Shown: positions 31,415-40,575 of the stretch, one piece after another
Position numbering within the stretch: position 1 is the stretch's first letter
Layout: every line of letters starts with the position of its first letter
Assembly (NCBI GenBank): GCA_009746045.1
Contig: RPFO01001032.1
Span: forward strand, 35,001 to 89,214
Source: Mesostigma viride
Lineage: Eukaryota > Streptophyta > Mesostigmatophyceae > Mesostigmatales > Mesostigmataceae
Direction: 5' to 3'
Length of the DNA: 54,214 nucleotides
Program-made: the position numbers and the translations under genes
The notes under the pieces: generated by a model
What the model saw: the letters and a program-made list of their open reading frames with translations, nothing else
Database searches by the model: none
What the model was told of the DNA's origin: nothing

Positions 31415-31879
31415 ATGGCCGCCGTGTCCTCCAGCCTCTCCTCCTCCTCCTCGGACTGCTCCTCGTCCTCCTCGGACGACTCGGCCTCGTCCGCTCCCGT
31501 TTCTAGCGCCGAGCCCCGACAGAGGCCCGCGATCGTGCTGCCGACCCCCGCCCAGGTCGCCGAAATCCAGGTCTTCCAGGCCCACATCCAGAAGCAGATG
31601 GAGGAGGTCAAGGGCAACCTCGCGGACTGGAAGATGAAGTGCAAGCGGGAGAAAGACGCCGCGAGGAAGCGCGCCAGTCGCGCCAGGGCCAAAATCGACA
31701 AGGAAAACGAGGCCCTCAAGTCGGCCCTCGAGGCCGAGAAGAAGCTGTCCGCGTCGCTCAAGGAGCGGCTCGAGAAAGCCGAAACCGAACTCGCGAACGC
31801 CCGATGCGGGCTCGAGTCGGAGAGGAAGAGGTGCAAGATGGACTTGCCCACCTCGTTCCTCCTGTCCGTGCGCCACTGA
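31415..31879 (+). CDS. Basic coiled-coil protein, bZIP-like
   Basis: 154 residues. Residues 1-~40 are a Ser-rich, acidic tract (SSSSSDCSSSSSDDS). From about residue 55 to 145 there is a long coiled coil, starting with the basic stretch KREKDAARKRASRARAK and continuing with heptads. It resembles a basic-leucine zipper, but the basic region lacks the invariant Asn and the strict spacing, so DNA binding is only possible. It has a longer upstream region than its neighbours, with three CCGTAACCGC sites, suggesting different timing of expression. Confidence 0.6.
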   Translation: MAAVSSSLSSSSSDCSSSSSDDSASSAPVSSAEPRQRPAIVLPTPAQVAEIQVFQAHIQKQMEEVKGNLADWKMKCKREKDAARKRASRARAKIDKENEALKSALEAEKKLSASLKERLEKAETELANARCGLESERKRCKMDLPTSFLLSVRH

Positions 31880-31931
31880 GTCGCGCGTGATAAATAAACG
31901 TCTATTATTATTTGAAATGAATGAAGCATCT

Positions 31932-33179
31932 TTACCCAATCATGGTCCAAGGATTGCCAAATCCCAATCCAGTAGTATTGCCTGACCTATAGACCGGTTG
32001 ACCGAATCCCGTGTTCCCCCAAGACGGTTGATAACCCCCCATCTGCTGCTCGCGTGCTAAGAACGGATCGGTGAAAGTCCCGTTAGTGGCAAACGGGTAC
32101 CCCCCCCCAACACCTTGTGCGGAGGTCTGGCCGCCATTTAGTGCTTTCCACAATTTTCTTAACACGTCAAACGGGTTCTTCGCGGTGCGGGAAGCGGGGG
32201 AAGTCCACCTATCGGTCTGGGGGTGTTGTCCCGAGGTCGAGTTGCTGGACCCCCCGACATCGTTCACGGACCCTTGTTGTTGCTGTCCTCCCGAGTCGCC
32301 ATTGTTCACGGACCCCTGCTGTTGCTGTCCTCCTGTTGCTGTAGGGTTTGCGCCTCCGTGGGCGCCACCGGAAAGCGTGGCCTTCTTGGGTCCAGTCGCC
32401 TGGCTGGATGTTGTGTTCCGTGAGCGAGCCCATTCCTCCTGTCGCCGCAACCATTCTTCCGCCTCGCGCGTATCCTCTTCATCGTCGTCGTGTTCCCCTT
32501 CCGTCACCTCCACGTCTGGCCTCTCCACGTCGCGATCCTTCCGTGCTTGTCTGGACCCTCCGCCATCGGTAACGGACCCTTGTTGTTGTTCCCCCGTACC
32601 AGATGTGGAGTTTCTGGACCCTTCGTTACCGGTCACGGGCCCGTGTTGTTGACCGCCTCCACCGCCCTGTCCCTCTTCGGAGCCACCACCGCCTCCACCG
32701 CCCTGTCCCTCTTCGGAGCCACCACTGCCTCCACCGCCCTGTCCCTCTTCGGAGCCACCACTGCCTCCCCCGCCCTGTCCCTCTTCGGAGCCACCACCGC
32801 CTCCACCGCCATGTCCCTCTTCGGAGGTCCCTCTACCTAATGCGGCGGTCAATCCGGCGACTAACCCGGTGACTAACCCGGCGGCGCCCAAACCGGCCAG
32901 AGCGGGGTGTACGACCCTCATCGCGTCGGCCTCATCGATGTCATCCGCGGCGTCCGAAGATGCGAGAGAGGGCGTCGAGGAGGCGGCGACCATCGGGTCT
33001 TCGCCCTCTTCTCTCTCCCCCTCGCCCCCCCTGGACACACCCAGGCCCATCGACCGTCTCAACCATTTCCACAAGAGTAGAAGCTGGGGAAGATTGGAGC
33101 TATCCCCAAAGGGCGACAGTGACTCGTTTATCTTGTCGGTCACCAGCAACAGGAGCGCGTGTCGTGCTTCGATGCTCAT
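31932..33179 (-). CDS. Gly/Glu/Gln-rich low-complexity protein
   Basis: 415 residues. The N-terminal ~45 residues contain a Leu-rich helix (NLPQLLLLWKWLRR). Residues ~90-117 are hydrophobic and Gly/Ala/Leu-rich (GLGAAGLVTGLVAGL). Then come about five tandem repeats of GGGGGSEEGQ, encoded by 33 bp repeats at about 32655-32825, followed by Gln/Ser/Asn-rich spacers (GGQQQQGSVN) and an aromatic tail with YRSGNTTGLGFGNPW. No enzyme domain. It looks like a disordered structural or matrix protein. Confidence 0.6.
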   Translation of the reverse strand: MSIEARHALLLLVTDKINESLSPFGDSSNLPQLLLLWKWLRRSMGLGVSRGGEGEREEGEDPMVAASSTPSLASSDAADDIDEADAMRVVHPALAGLGAAGLVTGLVAGLTAALGRGTSEEGHGGGGGGGSEEGQGGGGSGGSEEGQGGGGSGGSEEGQGGGGGGGSEEGQGGGGGQQHGPVTGNEGSRNSTSGTGEQQQGSVTDGGGSRQARKDRDVERPDVEVTEGEHDDDEEDTREAEEWLRRQEEWARSRNTTSSQATGPKKATLSGGAHGGANPTATGGQQQQGSVNNGDSGGQQQQGSVNDVGGSSNSTSGQHPQTDRWTSPASRTAKNPFDVLRKLWKALNGGQTSAQGVGGGYPFATNGTFTDPFLAREQQMGGYQPSWGNTGFGQPVYRSGNTTGLGFGNPWTMIG

Positions 33180-33253
33180 TTACATGTAGGAGGACAAAAG
33201 AATTGGATGGCCCGGGTTCTGTGCAAAGTTGTCCGGTCAGGTTTTGGACGACT

Positions 33254-34177
33254 TCAAGCGGCCAACCTAATTCTGGCATCCCTGTTCCATGCCTGGTTCG
33301 ACAGCATAAGGCGCTTGTTCTTGGCGGCGAACTCCGGTCCGCGGTACTCGCGCGCCTCCTCGTAGTGACCCAGCTTCTTGAGACCCGGCGTCAGGGCCTC
33401 TACGATGTCCATGGCCGCCTTCTCCGGGTCGCCCCCCTTCGACACCATGGACAGGTGTCGCTGGTGGAAGAATTCGGTCAAGGAACACATCCCGTCCGTG
33501 AACGTGTCGCGGGTTGCCTGGCTCTTCTTCGTGAGCCCCTGGTCCCTCCTGTAGTCGGCGGTGTACTCGTACCCCGTCGCCAGTTTGTTGGCGTTATTGT
33601 TAACGATGGCGTACAATCGAGCCGGGACGGGCTGGGAGCTGCTGTCCTTGATGGCGCGCATGTCCAGTTTCGTCTTCTCGCAGGCCTTGATGCGAGGGGC
33701 CTCTGTGACTTGCTGGCGGGGCAGAGGCGTGAACTCCTCGCCGGTCTTCTCGCGATACCTCTCGTGCAGGTCCTGGATGAGCCCCGGGTCCGCGTCCAGG
33801 TACTTCTCCAGCAGCACCGCCATGGAGTGGCGGAAGGTGGCGGCCTTCTTACCGGGCAAGAGCTGGATGATCTTGATGACACCTTGTCGGTCGGTGACGG
33901 GCGTGTCTCGCTGCCTGGCTCCGGGGAATTTCCAGAGACGACAGATTGTCGTCACTTCCGAGTGGTCCTTTTCAATCCTTGACAGATAGTGGGATGCCTG
34001 AGCACTAGCTTTTTGGATGAAAGTACCGTCTTCAGCCATGAAGCATACAACCGAGATGACATCAAGCACCGAGATTCTACCATCGGGGGTCACGCGAATC
34101 TTGTTGGCAAAAGGGTCCTGTTCACCATCTGGCAGCGAGCGGACGGGCTGTAAATATTGGACAATTATTTGAGACAT
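33254..34177 (-). CDS. FPG..QRDTPVTDRQG family protein, copy A
   Basis: 307 residues. Two blocks stand out: NKIRVTPDGRISVLDVI (about 25-41), and FPGARQRDTPVTDRQG, IKIIQLLPGKKAATFR and LEKYLDAD (about 84-130). This pattern recurs in proteins of algae, protists and their large viruses; I believe it is related to the BRO/KilA-N type of viral proteins, but I cannot confirm the domain name. A paralogue with the same blocks is at 52843-53751. The C-terminal half is basic and helical. Function unknown, possibly DNA binding. Confidence 0.65.
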   Translation of the reverse strand: MSQIIVQYLQPVRSLPDGEQDPFANKIRVTPDGRISVLDVISVVCFMAEDGTFIQKASAQASHYLSRIEKDHSEVTTICRLWKFPGARQRDTPVTDRQGVIKIIQLLPGKKAATFRHSMAVLLEKYLDADPGLIQDLHERYREKTGEEFTPLPRQQVTEAPRIKACEKTKLDMRAIKDSSSQPVPARLYAIVNNNANKLATGYEYTADYRRDQGLTKKSQATRDTFTDGMCSLTEFFHQRHLSMVSKGGDPEKAAMDIVEALTPGLKKLGHYEEAREYRGPEFAAKNKRLMLSNQAWNRDARIRLAA

Positions 34178-34236
34178 TGTCAGTGAGTGCTCTCGTGCAT
34201 TGATACGAGAAATTTAAGAACGGGAAATAAACGCGT

Positions 34237-34262
34237 TTGTTGCCTGGCTCCGGGGAATTTCA
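34237..34262 (+). repeat. Remnant matching the FPG motif of copy A
   Basis: TGCCTGGCTCCGGGGAATTT plus the next C matches 33912-33934, the sequence that encodes the FPG motif of the neighbouring gene, but lies outside any gene. Likely a relic of a duplicated or partly deleted family member. Confidence 0.6.
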
Positions 34263-34322
34263 AGATTGGCGTGAATGCTCGAGCCGCGAGAGGGATTCGG
34301 AAGCTTCCTTGACAGTGAAAAT

Positions 34323-35420
34323 TCACATTGGTGGGGTGTTCACGATGTCGTTTTGATACAAGTCGGATGCTATGTGCTCGTCAATTCGGGGCCCTCCCGG
34401 CCATTCCATACCGGCCGCGCGACGGACATCCCTGCGGTCCGCGGCCAGGTCGTGCATGGCGTTGAACATGTCGCGCCGAGTTTGTTCGTCCATCGCCCGC
34501 AGTCCTCGAGTCCTGTCAATGACGTATTCCGGGTTTCCGTTAAAGGTACTGTCTAAAGTGAATTCCTGTCCTACCCCTCTGCTAAGATATCCCCCTCGAT
34601 CCCATACCCGCTGAACGTCGCCGCGAGGTGGTCGAAAACGATGCGCGGGCTCTCTGCTGTTGTCCCGAGCCTCCACCTCGGCGGGGATCATTGCGGATAG
34701 TTCAGCCCTGTGACGCTTTTCGTCGGCATCATCCCGTCGCTTTCTTAGCTCGTGCCATCGTAAAGCGCGGTCGCCCGTGTTCGACAGCGGCGGGTGTAAC
34801 GGGTCCTCCCCTTGTTCGCCCAGGAAAAGGGACAAAGTAACGTCGGGGCGGGTGAGATGGTGGTTGCCTGGATTCGGGGGAGGTTCACCGAGCACACGAC
34901 TGACGCGGTTAGCATAGGCGTGCCGTTTGGCTATATCGCGTTTTGCGTCCCACGTTTTGTGGAGGGCTTGGTTGTACGCCCTTGCGCTTTGACGCACGAG
35001 GGTTGTGGCGGCTTCAAAATCGTGTGGATCGACATAAATACCGGTCATTTCGGCGGCGTCCGCCCTGTTTTGAGCAACCCTCTCCTCTCTCAGCGCTCGT
35101 TCGAACCTCGCATCGGCCTGACGCGGGGCGGCGTCCACTACCGCCCCCGCAGAATCTCTGCTCATTAGCGACAATTGCTTCAGTTCTGCCTTAGACGGAT
35201 TCCTTTTCATGATGTACTCGCCAAGGATCCTTCTCTGCAACCCGCCCGGCAAGGACGTCAGTGACGCCTCCCCTTCATCCGTGCCCACACCGAGGGTTTG
35301 CATCCTTTCGTTAAGTGCCTCTATATCCACGCCTTCGCTCTCTGTTTTCATGGCCACTCTGTGTCTTTTGACCACCTTCCTTTTTTCTGCGGAGAGCCTC
35401 TTTTTCGTGTTTGCACCCAT
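34323..35420 (-). CDS. F-box-like protein
   Basis: 365 residues. After a basic N-terminus (KKRLSAEKRKVVKRHR, possible nuclear signal), residues ~55-95 fit an F-box: TSLPGGLQRRILGEYI then KQLSLMSRDSAGAVVD. The rest is charged, Arg-rich and helical with no repeat domain. F-box proteins recruit SCF ubiquitin ligase through Skp1, and large DNA viruses often encode them. A second F-box-like protein is at 50917. The assignment rests on the hydrophobic pattern only. Confidence 0.55.
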   Translation of the reverse strand: MGANTKKRLSAEKRKVVKRHRVAMKTESEGVDIEALNERMQTLGVGTDEGEASLTSLPGGLQRRILGEYIMKRNPSKAELKQLSLMSRDSAGAVVDAAPRQADARFERALREERVAQNRADAAEMTGIYVDPHDFEAATTLVRQSARAYNQALHKTWDAKRDIAKRHAYANRVSRVLGEPPPNPGNHHLTRPDVTLSLFLGEQGEDPLHPPLSNTGDRALRWHELRKRRDDADEKRHRAELSAMIPAEVEARDNSREPAHRFRPPRGDVQRVWDRGGYLSRGVGQEFTLDSTFNGNPEYVIDRTRGLRAMDEQTRRDMFNAMHDLAADRRDVRRAAGMEWPGGPRIDEHIASDLYQNDIVNTPPM

Positions 35421-35550
35421 AGATTATCATCATAATAACAACCCAGATTATTAAAGTCTTGACAGACATTCCGCACCCCGAGCGCGTTCAAAGACGGGTC
35501 GAAAAAAACTCACCCCCAGGTGTAATCCCACCCTACTACTAGAACCAACC

Positions 35551-36438
35551 ATGAAGGACTTCAGGCCCGCGGTCGGCGTTCCCGCCCTGCGTCTGGGAGT
35601 GGCGTCCTCGGGGGTCATACCCAAAAGGTACTACGGCGGACTAACGATCGCCAAGCTCCGAAAGATAGCCATCATGCAAGGGATCGTGCCCCTGCGGAAC
35701 CTCACCAAGCGCCAGCTCGAGTGCTCCGTCTACGCCAATCAGTGCGCCATGCGGATCCAGCGGTGGGTCAGGCGCACCGTCCTCAGGAAGTGGAGGGCGC
35801 GCAAGTGTATAGCCCGGCGCCTGGCCCTCATCCCCCACAACAGGGAGGACCCCATCCTCATGGAGCCCCTGCCCCCCAAGGAGAGGGTATTCAAGTTCGT
35901 GCGGCCCAACCGCCAGGTCGTCGGGTTCGACGCCCTCAGCCTCGTGGACTACATCAACTCCTCCGGCAAGTTCGAGGACCCGGTCACCCGCATCCCCTTC
36001 CACCCCGCGGACCTGTGGAGGCTGGACAAGCAAGTGCGCGACCTGGGATACCAGAGGCATTCCACGCTGCACCTCATGCAGCACCCAGAGCTCGTCAAGG
36101 CGATGAGGGAGCACGAGTCGCTCGTGTGCGGCCTCGAGCGGATCGCCACCGACGTCGTCGAGATGATGGTGGAAATCGGGGGGGAAGACGGGGAGGTCGT
36201 GTCGCCCGACATCATCAACATCGTCAACATGGACTACCTTCCGCAATGGCACGTGTACTTCGCCCACCTGGTCATACTCGACCACCACGCGGCCTCGGTC
36301 ATGCTCGACGACCACAGGCAGAAGGTGGAGGCCGCCATCCGCGCGTGCGGGGAATGGCAGGAGGGGAAGAGGCGCGTGCTGCAGTATGTGCTGACCGCCC
36401 TGAGCCTCCACCGCGTATACCCGGCCCTCGCGTCGTGA
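35551..36438 (+). CDS. SAP + IQ + U-box-like protein
   Basis: 295 residues. Residues ~31-65 (LTIAKLRKIAIMQGI..LTKRQLECSV) fit a SAP-type DNA-binding helix pair. Residues ~66-84 (AMRIQRWVRRTVLRKWRARK) look like an IQ calmodulin-binding helix. Residues ~98-162 (EDPILMEPLP ... FEDPVTRIPFHPADLWRLD) have the DPI..EP..DPVTR..F pattern of U-box-like modules common in algal virus proteins. The C-terminal half is helical. A role in ubiquitin transfer or DNA association is inference. Confidence 0.6.
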   Translation: MKDFRPAVGVPALRLGVASSGVIPKRYYGGLTIAKLRKIAIMQGIVPLRNLTKRQLECSVYANQCAMRIQRWVRRTVLRKWRARKCIARRLALIPHNREDPILMEPLPPKERVFKFVRPNRQVVGFDALSLVDYINSSGKFEDPVTRIPFHPADLWRLDKQVRDLGYQRHSTLHLMQHPELVKAMREHESLVCGLERIATDVVEMMVEIGGEDGEVVSPDIINIVNMDYLPQWHVYFAHLVILDHHAASVMLDDHRQKVEAAIRACGEWQEGKRRVLQYVLTALSLHRVYPALAS

Positions 36439-36442
36439 CCAG

Positions 36443-37492
36443 TTAAGCCGAGTAAGAGAAACCGTACCACCTGATGCGATAGGGGTTCAGGTCTGCGGGG
36501 TCGTTCTCGCCCGCCACGGTGCCAGCAGGCACCTCCAGCCCTATGAACCCGCTGTTTGTGCCCGCGACCGCCGTCTTGTCCAGCGTGAGGGTGTACGTGG
36601 TGCCGCTCCCGTCCACCGGCGAGATGCCCGTCACGGGGACGCTCGCGGGCGCCTCTCCCAGTCTCAGGAACTTGGCCACGAACCCGCTATCCTGGAAGCC
36701 GGCGACCGAGCGGGTCCACGTGACCACCATCTTGAAGACGTTCTTGAGGCCGTTGCCCACGGGATCGACGGGCGCGCCGTTAGAGTCCTGAAAGGACAAG
36801 TACATCTGCAAAGGCTCCTGGAAAGTGTAGGATAGCGTGTTGTTGTGGGCGGCCGATGGTCTCTCGTTGGCATCCAGGGCCGCACCCTCCTCGATGTAGA
36901 CGTTCAACTGCCCCACAGGCACCATCACTCGTGCCGGGCTGTAATTGAATTCCAAACGATAATTCCTGGCATCCAAAGCCGTAAAGGCGCCCTTTGAAGC
37001 AAACAGGCCATCCATGAGCGCCTGGTAGTCGTAGTCCCACTGCTTTGTGGGGTCGGGGTCCGCCACCCGGAATTTTATGGCGTCCGCAGTGAACCCCGTC
37101 ACGTCGCGCGGGAAGCTCACGTCCACCTTCAGAAGCATGTCCCAGGCGGTGTCCGGCTCCCGCCTGGATATGGTGATGGTCGGGTAGTACGGCGTCGGCT
37201 GCGTGAACCGCAGGTTCCACTGGGTGTCCGCGTTCGTGTTGTCCTCCCCCACCGTCGTCAGAGAGCCGGCCGGGAGGAAAAGCTTGATCATGCCCTCCTT
37301 CACGGTGGCGGGAATCGCCCCCCTGGCGATATACAGGTCGTATACGCTGCTCGTTACCGGCACTGCGGACTGCACAGTCAGCGGGATGTTCTCGGCGGTC
37401 ACCTCGTCCGTGAACGTGGCTTGAAACAGCTGGGGCGAGACGCCCGATACGTCACGAGAGAACGTGACGCGCACCGTGATTGTGTCGGTCAT
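36443..37492 (-). CDS. Ig-like beta-repeat adhesin or fibre protein (short)
   Basis: 349 residues made of about three beta-sandwich-like repeats. Characteristic strands are ITVRVTFSRDVSGVSPQLF near the N-terminus, VDVSFPRDVTGFTADAIKF and MVVTWTRSVAGFQDSGFV. This VTFS..V.GF.A..I pattern is like bacterial Ig-like domains of surface proteins. It shares its N-terminal sequence with the next gene (40544) and is probably a paralogue. No signal peptide or anchor is visible, as expected for a virion spike or fibre. Confidence 0.65.
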   Translation of the reverse strand: MTDTITVRVTFSRDVSGVSPQLFQATFTDEVTAENIPLTVQSAVPVTSSVYDLYIARGAIPATVKEGMIKLFLPAGSLTTVGEDNTNADTQWNLRFTQPTPYYPTITISRREPDTAWDMLLKVDVSFPRDVTGFTADAIKFRVADPDPTKQWDYDYQALMDGLFASKGAFTALDARNYRLEFNYSPARVMVPVGQLNVYIEEGAALDANERPSAAHNNTLSYTFQEPLQMYLSFQDSNGAPVDPVGNGLKNVFKMVVTWTRSVAGFQDSGFVAKFLRLGEAPASVPVTGISPVDGSGTTYTLTLDKTAVAGTNSGFIGLEVPAGTVAGENDPADLNPYRIRWYGFSYSA

Positions 37493-37533
37493 TCTTACAA
37501 CTTCTTACAATGTGGCGGGGATATTTTTTTGCT

Positions 37534-40500
37534 CTACAGAAGCGCGGCCCACTTTGCCATGAGGAGGTCAATAGTACTTAAAATCTCCGCGTTGGAGAGT
37601 GCTCGGTTATAATATAATAACTCGCCGTAGTCGCAAGATCCCATTCCGGTGGTCCCACCACTTAAGTACTGAAGGCCGTTGATGGTGATAATGGCATTTG
37701 ATGTGGTAATAGCTGACAGTGTTCTGTTGAACATTTGTACAGTGTTCTTCCACGCCGTCTGGTTTGTGCCTGAGCGCCTTTCCGCGATGACGTAAAATTT
37801 GTTCCATGCGTTCCCGTTGCTAAACAGCGTCATGTTATTACTCGTAAGTGGATTTGCGGAGTTTATATAAGACGTTTGGTGAGATAGCCTAACAGATGTT
37901 GTTGATGCATATGTCGACATACTGATGACCTGATGTTGAGCGCGCCACGAACCCTTGCGCGCTACGTAGAATATGGTAAATTGTGTGGCCGTGAAGGGTG
38001 TTGTCAGGTACAAGCTATCACTGCTGGTAAAGGCCGCGAATGAAAGCCCGGTGCCAACGACCAGCGCGGGTCTGAGTGAAGTGGTGTGTGCTTGAAAAGT
38101 GGTGTGGCTTGGGGATTTGCTTATCACGGAATGGATAAGATCTCCATTCGACACCGCGGGAATCGTGCTCTGTACGTCCTGAAAAAGTGTGGATGTGTCT
38201 GAAAAATCAATCCAGATGTCCGGGGCCCATAGATCTGCCCACTTGTCCTTGAGAAGCGTGTTCACACTAGCGACTTCTCCGTCCGAAAGAGCGCGTGGAT
38301 AATACAGAAACTCGCAGAGATCGCAATTTCCCATATCACCGAGACTTACATCGCAGGAACCACTGGAAGTGTCGGAAAATGTCTCCCCTAATTGCGCTCC
38401 ATCTTTCCACAATGTGCGTTTGTTCTGGTCAACCCGCTCCGTGATGAGATAGAACGAGCTCCATGCCCCCCCGTCAGGGTGGATATCATAAACGGTGTTG
38501 ATGGATCGAAATGGAGTCGCAGACGTGGAACCCACTCCGTGCCTCACGTATTGGGTAATAATGAGGTTCCCCCCTCCGATGGTTACCTTCTCAGCAAGAA
38601 TTACAGACTGATTAGAAATAAATCCCCCTTTTCTTGCCACGTAAAAGAGAGTGTAATATCCCACGAACAACTTCTCATTCATGTACATAGAGGCAAATGT
38701 CGGAAAGGCGGAATAGCTTGCTGGGAATGTAGCAAAAGTCGGCCTTATGTTGGATGTTCGAAACGTGTATTGCGTGAGAGTTTTGCTCTTTGCGGATGCT
38801 ATTGTTTGTCCAGAGCTTGTAACCGGAGTTGTCATGGCGCCATCCTGATACAGAGTTTCAGTGTCCGCAAAATCCACCCATACAGAGGGGTCGAGAAACG
38901 GAGATTCGGCGTGCACAAACTGAACTTGATACCGGGTGTCGTGAGAGTTGTACACGTTGGAAGAAAGCGCGTCTACCACGGCCCTTCTGGGGACATATAG
39001 CGTGATGAAACCATCGTTGGACCCAGCTGTCTCGGTCTTGTCGAGGAGGAGGGTGTAATTAGCACCAGAACCAGAAGCCGGGGTTATCTTAGTGACAGAC
39101 ACCTCAATAGGGGTAACTCCCGTCCGAAAGTACTTGACCTGAAAACCGCTTGTCTGGAAGCCGCTGACGGACCGATCCCACGTCACCACCATCTGAAACC
39201 AATTCTGTAAGCCGTCGTCAAGTGGGTCTACAGCACGCCCCACCACGTCCTGAAATGCAAGAGAGAACTGAAGCGGCTCGGGGTACTCTATCGTGGCGTT
39301 GTTCGCGGAACTCGCCTTGTCGTCCGCGTCCGTCGCCGCGCCCTCGTCGACGGCCACGTTCATCGAGCCCTTCGGCACCTCCGTCGTGTCCAGGTCGAAC
39401 TCCAGAGAGAACTCTCTGGCCTTTCTCTGCGAGTATGTCTCCCGCCAGCCGTACACCAGCGTGTTCGAGTCCGAGACGGCCGTCCCCGCGATCACGCGCG
39501 CGTCCGTGTACCATATCGACCACCCCGCGACGCCCTGAGACAGTCGCAGCTGTCCGTATCCCATATAACTGTCGTTGGACGAGCCGATCAGCGCACCGTC
39601 CTTGTACACCTTGAAGGCGGACCCCTCGTTCGTTACGGCAAGGTGAAAGGGCGCAGAGTCAACCGTCGCGGTCGTCGTGAAGGCGTTGTTGCCGTCATAG
39701 AAACGCAAGTGGCCGTCGTTCGTCACCTTCACGTCCGCGAACCCGTACTCTATCAGGTCCTTGTACCCCCCCGTGGAAGTGGACAGGTCCTGCTGGGGGA
39801 TCACGAGCACCGACAGCGTGAATGTGCCGTACGGGAGGCCGCTCGTCACCGGGCTCACCCCCTCGCCCACCTTCAACACGCCGCCCTCCACCACCAAAGG
39901 GTCCCCGCCTCCCGTGAAGGACTTTGCGGGCGTCCCCACGGTGCTCTCCGCAGACTCGGTGAACTCCCAGCGGTACGTGTCCGCCCCGCTGGAGAGCAGG
40001 GACAGCGGCACCAGCGAGTCGCCCAGGGGGCCGCGAACACCCCGGTGAACAGCCCCCTCGTCAGGCACGGGCATTCGTCCCCCAGCTCGAACTTCCACCC
40101 CTTGGCGGATTCCGGGGCCTGCTGTCGGATCTTGATGCTGTCGGACGCGAATCCCGTGACGTCGCGCGGGAATGTGATGTCCGCTTTCATGTACTTCACC
40201 GCGCCCTGGTCCGGCGCGCGGGTGGACACCTGGATGGACGGCTGGTAGGGCGTCGCTTGGAGGAAGTCCACCGTCACCCATGTGTCCGCGTTTGTGTCTC
40301 CTGCGGCGTCGAGGACACCTACGGGGAGGTACAGTGTGATTGTACCGGCCGCGACGGTCGCGCTCACGCCGCTCTTGTCGATCGTTATGTCGTAGACGCT
40401 CGCGGAGACCGGAGCGACGCTCACGACGGGCAAATGCGTGATGTCAGACGTGGTCCCGCTTGTCAAGGTCGCTCGAAACAGGTCGGCGGTCACGCCTGAT

Positions 40501-40544
40501 ACGTCTCGTGAAAGCGTCACGCGTATGGTAAGAGTGCTGGACAT
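37534..40544 (-). CDS. Large beta-repeat adhesin or fibre protein, one frameshift
   Basis: About 1,003 codons if read from ATG 40544 (MSSTLTIRVTLSRDVSGV) through one frame change at the G run 40026-40030; downstream the same protein continues as LGDSLVPLSLLSSGADTYRW. The N-terminal repeats match the 349-residue neighbour. The centre and C-terminus contain two copies of a ~200-residue module with WVDFADTETLYQDG / WIDFSDTSTLFQDV, TFYVARKG-type strands and YYPRALSDGEV / YYNRALSNAEI near their ends, resembling concanavalin-like carbohydrate-binding repeats. Attachment to host glycans is a reasonable inference. A TATATATA element precedes the start. Confidence 0.7.
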
Positions 40545-40561
40545 GGTACAGATGCCTCCTG

Positions 40562-40570
40562 TATATATAA
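40562..40570 (-). promoter_or_regulatory. TATA-like element of the adhesin gene
   Basis: TTATATATA on the minus strand, 17 bases upstream of the ATG at 40544, in the 31 bp gap between the two adhesin genes. Confidence 0.5.
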
Positions 40571-40575
40571 GATGT

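Noticed and set aside
31415-31879. True bZIP transcription factor
   Set aside because: The basic region lacks the invariant Asn and correct spacing, so only bZIP-like coiled coil is claimed.
32960-33982. 340-codon plus-strand frame
   Set aside because: Shadow of the two minus-strand genes at 31932-34177 and spans their intergenic gap.
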